DNA of 64,000 nt from positions 25,605-89,604 of the forward strand of contig CAJULY010000010.1 of assembly GCA_910587185.1 (NCBI GenBank), read 5' to 3'. Position 1 is the stretch's first letter; every line of letters begins with the position of its first letter. This document shows, piece by piece, positions 62,389 to 64,000 of the stretch. The DNA is from an uncultured Muribaculaceae bacterium. Lineage in GTDB: Bacteria > Bacteroidota > Bacteroidia > Bacteroidales > Muribaculaceae. The notes under the pieces were generated by a model. That model worked only from the letters and a program-made list of their open reading frames with translations. It was not told the origin of the DNA and made no database searches. Made by a program: the position numbers and the translations under genes.

Positions 62389-62498
62389 TCGGATAATTTT
62401 TACGAATGAACTTTACCCATAGATGGATTTTTTTGGAACAAGCCTCCGGGCTTGAAGATACACAAAGCGCGAGCCGTGAGGCCCGCGCTTCGTTTTTT
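62389..62498 (+). ncRNA. Candidate small RNA between ettA and purB
   Basis: TAACTTTG (62389-62396) is a good -7 element, but no -33 TTTG is at the right distance. About 70 bases on, a strong plus-strand terminator occurs: AAGCGCG/CGCGCTT and GCC/GGC (62465-62490) followed by six Ts (62493-62498). A small AAGCC/GGCTT hairpin (62440-62453) lies between. The transcript would be about 95 bases. It could instead be ettA's own terminator. Confidence 0.4.
62465..62498 (+). terminator. Plus-strand terminator after ettA (or of the small RNA)
   Basis: Stem 62465-62475 with 62480-62490 (one A/C mismatch), GTGA loop, T-run at 62493-62498. 22 bases before the purB stop on the other strand, so it ends transcription before reaching purB. 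Confidence 0.75.
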
Positions 62499-62519
62499 CT
62501 CTCAATAGCTGCCCTGTTA

Positions 62520-63863
62520 TCAGCGGCCGGTATAATTATGAGGTGTGATCTTATGGAGTTCCGCTTTGACTTCGGGCGACACTTCAAGCGAATCGATGAA
62601 TTCCGAGATGCTCTGTTCGGTAACTTTCGCATTTGTACGCGTCAGCTGTTTGAGGGTTTCGTAGGGGTGGGGATAGCCTTCGCGGCGCAGAATGGTCTGA
62701 ATGCCTTCCGCCACGACCATCCACATCCGGTCCAGATCGGCTGAAAGCGCTTCTTCGTTGAGGATAAGCTTGTTCAGACCTTTCATTGTGCTTGCGATCG
62801 CGATCATCATGTGGCCCATGGGGACACCTACGTTGCGGAGAACAGTCGAGTCTGTCAGGTCGCGTTGCAGACGCGAGATCGGCAGTTTCTGGGCGAGATG
62901 TACCAGAATTGCGTTCGCCATGCCGAGATTGCCTTCGGAATTCTCGAAGTCGATGGGGTTTACCTTGTGGGGCATTGCCGACGAGCCGACTTCGCCGGCT
63001 TTTATGCGCTGCTTGAAATAATCTTCCGATATATACATCCATATATCGCGGTCAAGATCTATCATGATTGTGTTGATGCGGCGCATGGCGTCGAACACGG
63101 CTGCCAGGTTGTCGTAGTTGGAAATCTGGGTGGTATAGGCTTCGCGTTCAATGCCGAGCTTGCGCGAAAGGAATTCCGCTGCGAAAGCCTGCCAGTCGAA
63201 TTCAGGGTATGCGACTGTGTGGGCGTTGAAATTACCGGTAGCGCCGCCGAACTTGCCGCTGATCTTAGTAGATTTCAGGCTGGCAAGCTGCTCTTCCAAC
63301 CGATAGACGAACACCATAATCTCTTTGCCCAGACGGGTAGGGGAGGCCGGCTGCCCGTGGGTGCGGGCGAGCATCGGAATGTCTTTCCAGTCTTCTGCCA
63401 TGGCGCGGAGCTTTGCGATCATTTCCTCGAGATAAGGCAGGTAGAGGTGGGCGAGAGCTTCGTTGACCGACATGGGGATGGAGGTGTTGTTGATATCCTG
63501 TGAAGTCAGTCCGAAATGTATGAATTCCTTGTAGGATGCCAGGCCGAGGCGGTCGAAACATTCCTTGAGGAAATATTCCACCGCTTTGACGTCATGGTTG
63601 GTGACGGTCTCGATCTCCTTGATGCGTTTGGCGTCCTCGAGAGAAAAATTGCTGCAGATGTCGCGGAGTTGGTCGAAAACCGAGTGGTCAACGTCCTTGA
63701 GCTGGGGCAGCGGGAGTTCACACAAAGCTATGAAATATTCCACCTCGACCCTTACACGGTAACGGATCAGGGCGAATTCCGAAAAATAGTTGTCAAGTGA
63801 TTCACATTTGCCACGATAGCGGCCGTCAATGGGAGAGATGGCGGTAAGGCTGCTGAGTTCCAT
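62520..63863 (-). CDS. purB: Adenylosuccinate lyase
   Basis: 447 residues from ATG 63863 ('MELSSLTAISPIDGRYRGK'); the frame extends to 63902 but passes the -7 element. Fumarase/aspartase fold with 'TNHDVKAVEYFLKE', 'HFGLTSQDINNTS' (catalytic His region), 'LARTHGQPASPTRLGKE' and the signature 'GSSAMPHKVNPIDFE'. It acts twice in purine synthesis, releasing fumarate from SAICAR (made by purC in this window) and from adenylosuccinate. Confidence 0.97.
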   Translation of the reverse strand: MELSSLTAISPIDGRYRGKCESLDNYFSEFALIRYRVRVEVEYFIALCELPLPQLKDVDHSVFDQLRDICSNFSLEDAKRIKEIETVTNHDVKAVEYFLKECFDRLGLASYKEFIHFGLTSQDINNTSIPMSVNEALAHLYLPYLEEMIAKLRAMAEDWKDIPMLARTHGQPASPTRLGKEIMVFVYRLEEQLASLKSTKISGKFGGATGNFNAHTVAYPEFDWQAFAAEFLSRKLGIEREAYTTQISNYDNLAAVFDAMRRINTIMIDLDRDIWMYISEDYFKQRIKAGEVGSSAMPHKVNPIDFENSEGNLGMANAILVHLAQKLPISRLQRDLTDSTVLRNVGVPMGHMMIAIASTMKGLNKLILNEEALSADLDRMWMVVAEGIQTILRREGYPHPYETLKQLTRTNAKVTEQSISEFIDSLEVSPEVKAELHKITPHNYTGR

Positions 63864-63899
63864 ATTTATGTTGTTTGGTTCGCTGATTGGTTTGGACTG

Positions 63900-63907
63900 C
63901 AAAAATA
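63900..63907 (-). promoter_or_regulatory. Probable -7 element of purB
   Basis: TATTTTTG on the minus strand, 36 bases before the ATG at 63863; no clear -33 element. The last 93 bases of the window hold no gene I can support. Confidence 0.45.
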
Positions 63908-64000
63908 CTCAAAAATCGGCATATTACGAACCGATATCTATTGAAATTCAGGGCTAGCGCATGAGATTTAGCAAAAATTCAGTCAAAAACTTGGATATTT

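Noticed and set aside
62406..62744. 112-codon plus-strand frame starting behind a TAACTTTG element
   Set aside because: Runs through a terminator hairpin and into purB on the other strand; not protein-like.

Overview
The window looks like a chromosomal segment of a gut-type Bacteroidales bacterium, most plausibly Muribaculaceae or a close relative. The evidence is a complete type IX secretion core operon (porT-porP-gldK-gldL-gldM-gldN), a TonB-dependent receptor with a companion lipoprotein, secreted glycosidases (GH89, a GH63/37-like enzyme, a PNGase F), an RND pump with a lipoprotein OMF, and promoters of the Bacteroidetes kind (TTTG, 19-21 nt, TAnnTTTG). Family-level placement is inference. 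No rRNA, tRNA, CRISPR array or intact transposase was recognised.

Layout. 1-3010: end of a TonB-dependent receptor and a surface lipoprotein. 3153-6379: pheT and yebC. 6420-7148: an ion channel. 7261-13852: the T9SS operon, followed by a SecB-like gene that runs into a convergent operon carA-carB-prmC-recX-comF (20722 to 14364). 20941-24474: a PpiD-type foldase and metK. metK has a leader with a strong promoter, a SAM-II-like pseudoknot and an intrinsic terminator. 24751-29819: an AT-rich island of 5'-truncated RHS toxin tips, each with a neighbouring immunity-like gene, including a 629-bp near-perfect duplication. 30096-37002: RND efflux operon ending in an lpxA paralogue. 37268-43479: a beta-barrel protein, an M13 peptidase, ubiE/menG, purC and a PNGase F fused to a GLPGLI-like domain. 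43777-47897: two secreted proteins of limited annotation and a glycosidase. 48010-50971: asnS and an rluB-type pseudouridine synthase with a long Q/N/G/R repeat tail. 51584-53047: argR and an argC that lacks its catalytic cysteine. 53202-56612: galK and a GH89 alpha-N-acetylglucosaminidase. 56749-62336: C69 peptidase, cdd, a pRiA4b ORF-3-like protein, ruvX, def and ettA. 62389-62498: a possible small RNA. 62520-63863: purB.

How the parts work together. Most genes are housekeeping: translation (pheT, asnS, def, ettA, yebC, prmC), nucleotides (carAB, purB, purC, cdd) and the methyl donor cycle (metK). The envelope is well represented: T9SS, foldase, RND pump, LpxA and surface lipoproteins. Secreted enzymes acting on N-glycans and GlcNAc fit a host-glycan niche. 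The least ordinary stretches are the RHS tip/immunity island, the metK leader, the cysteine-less ArgC beside ArgR, and the GLPGLI-PNGase F fusion. All family calls were made by reading the sequence; no database search was possible.
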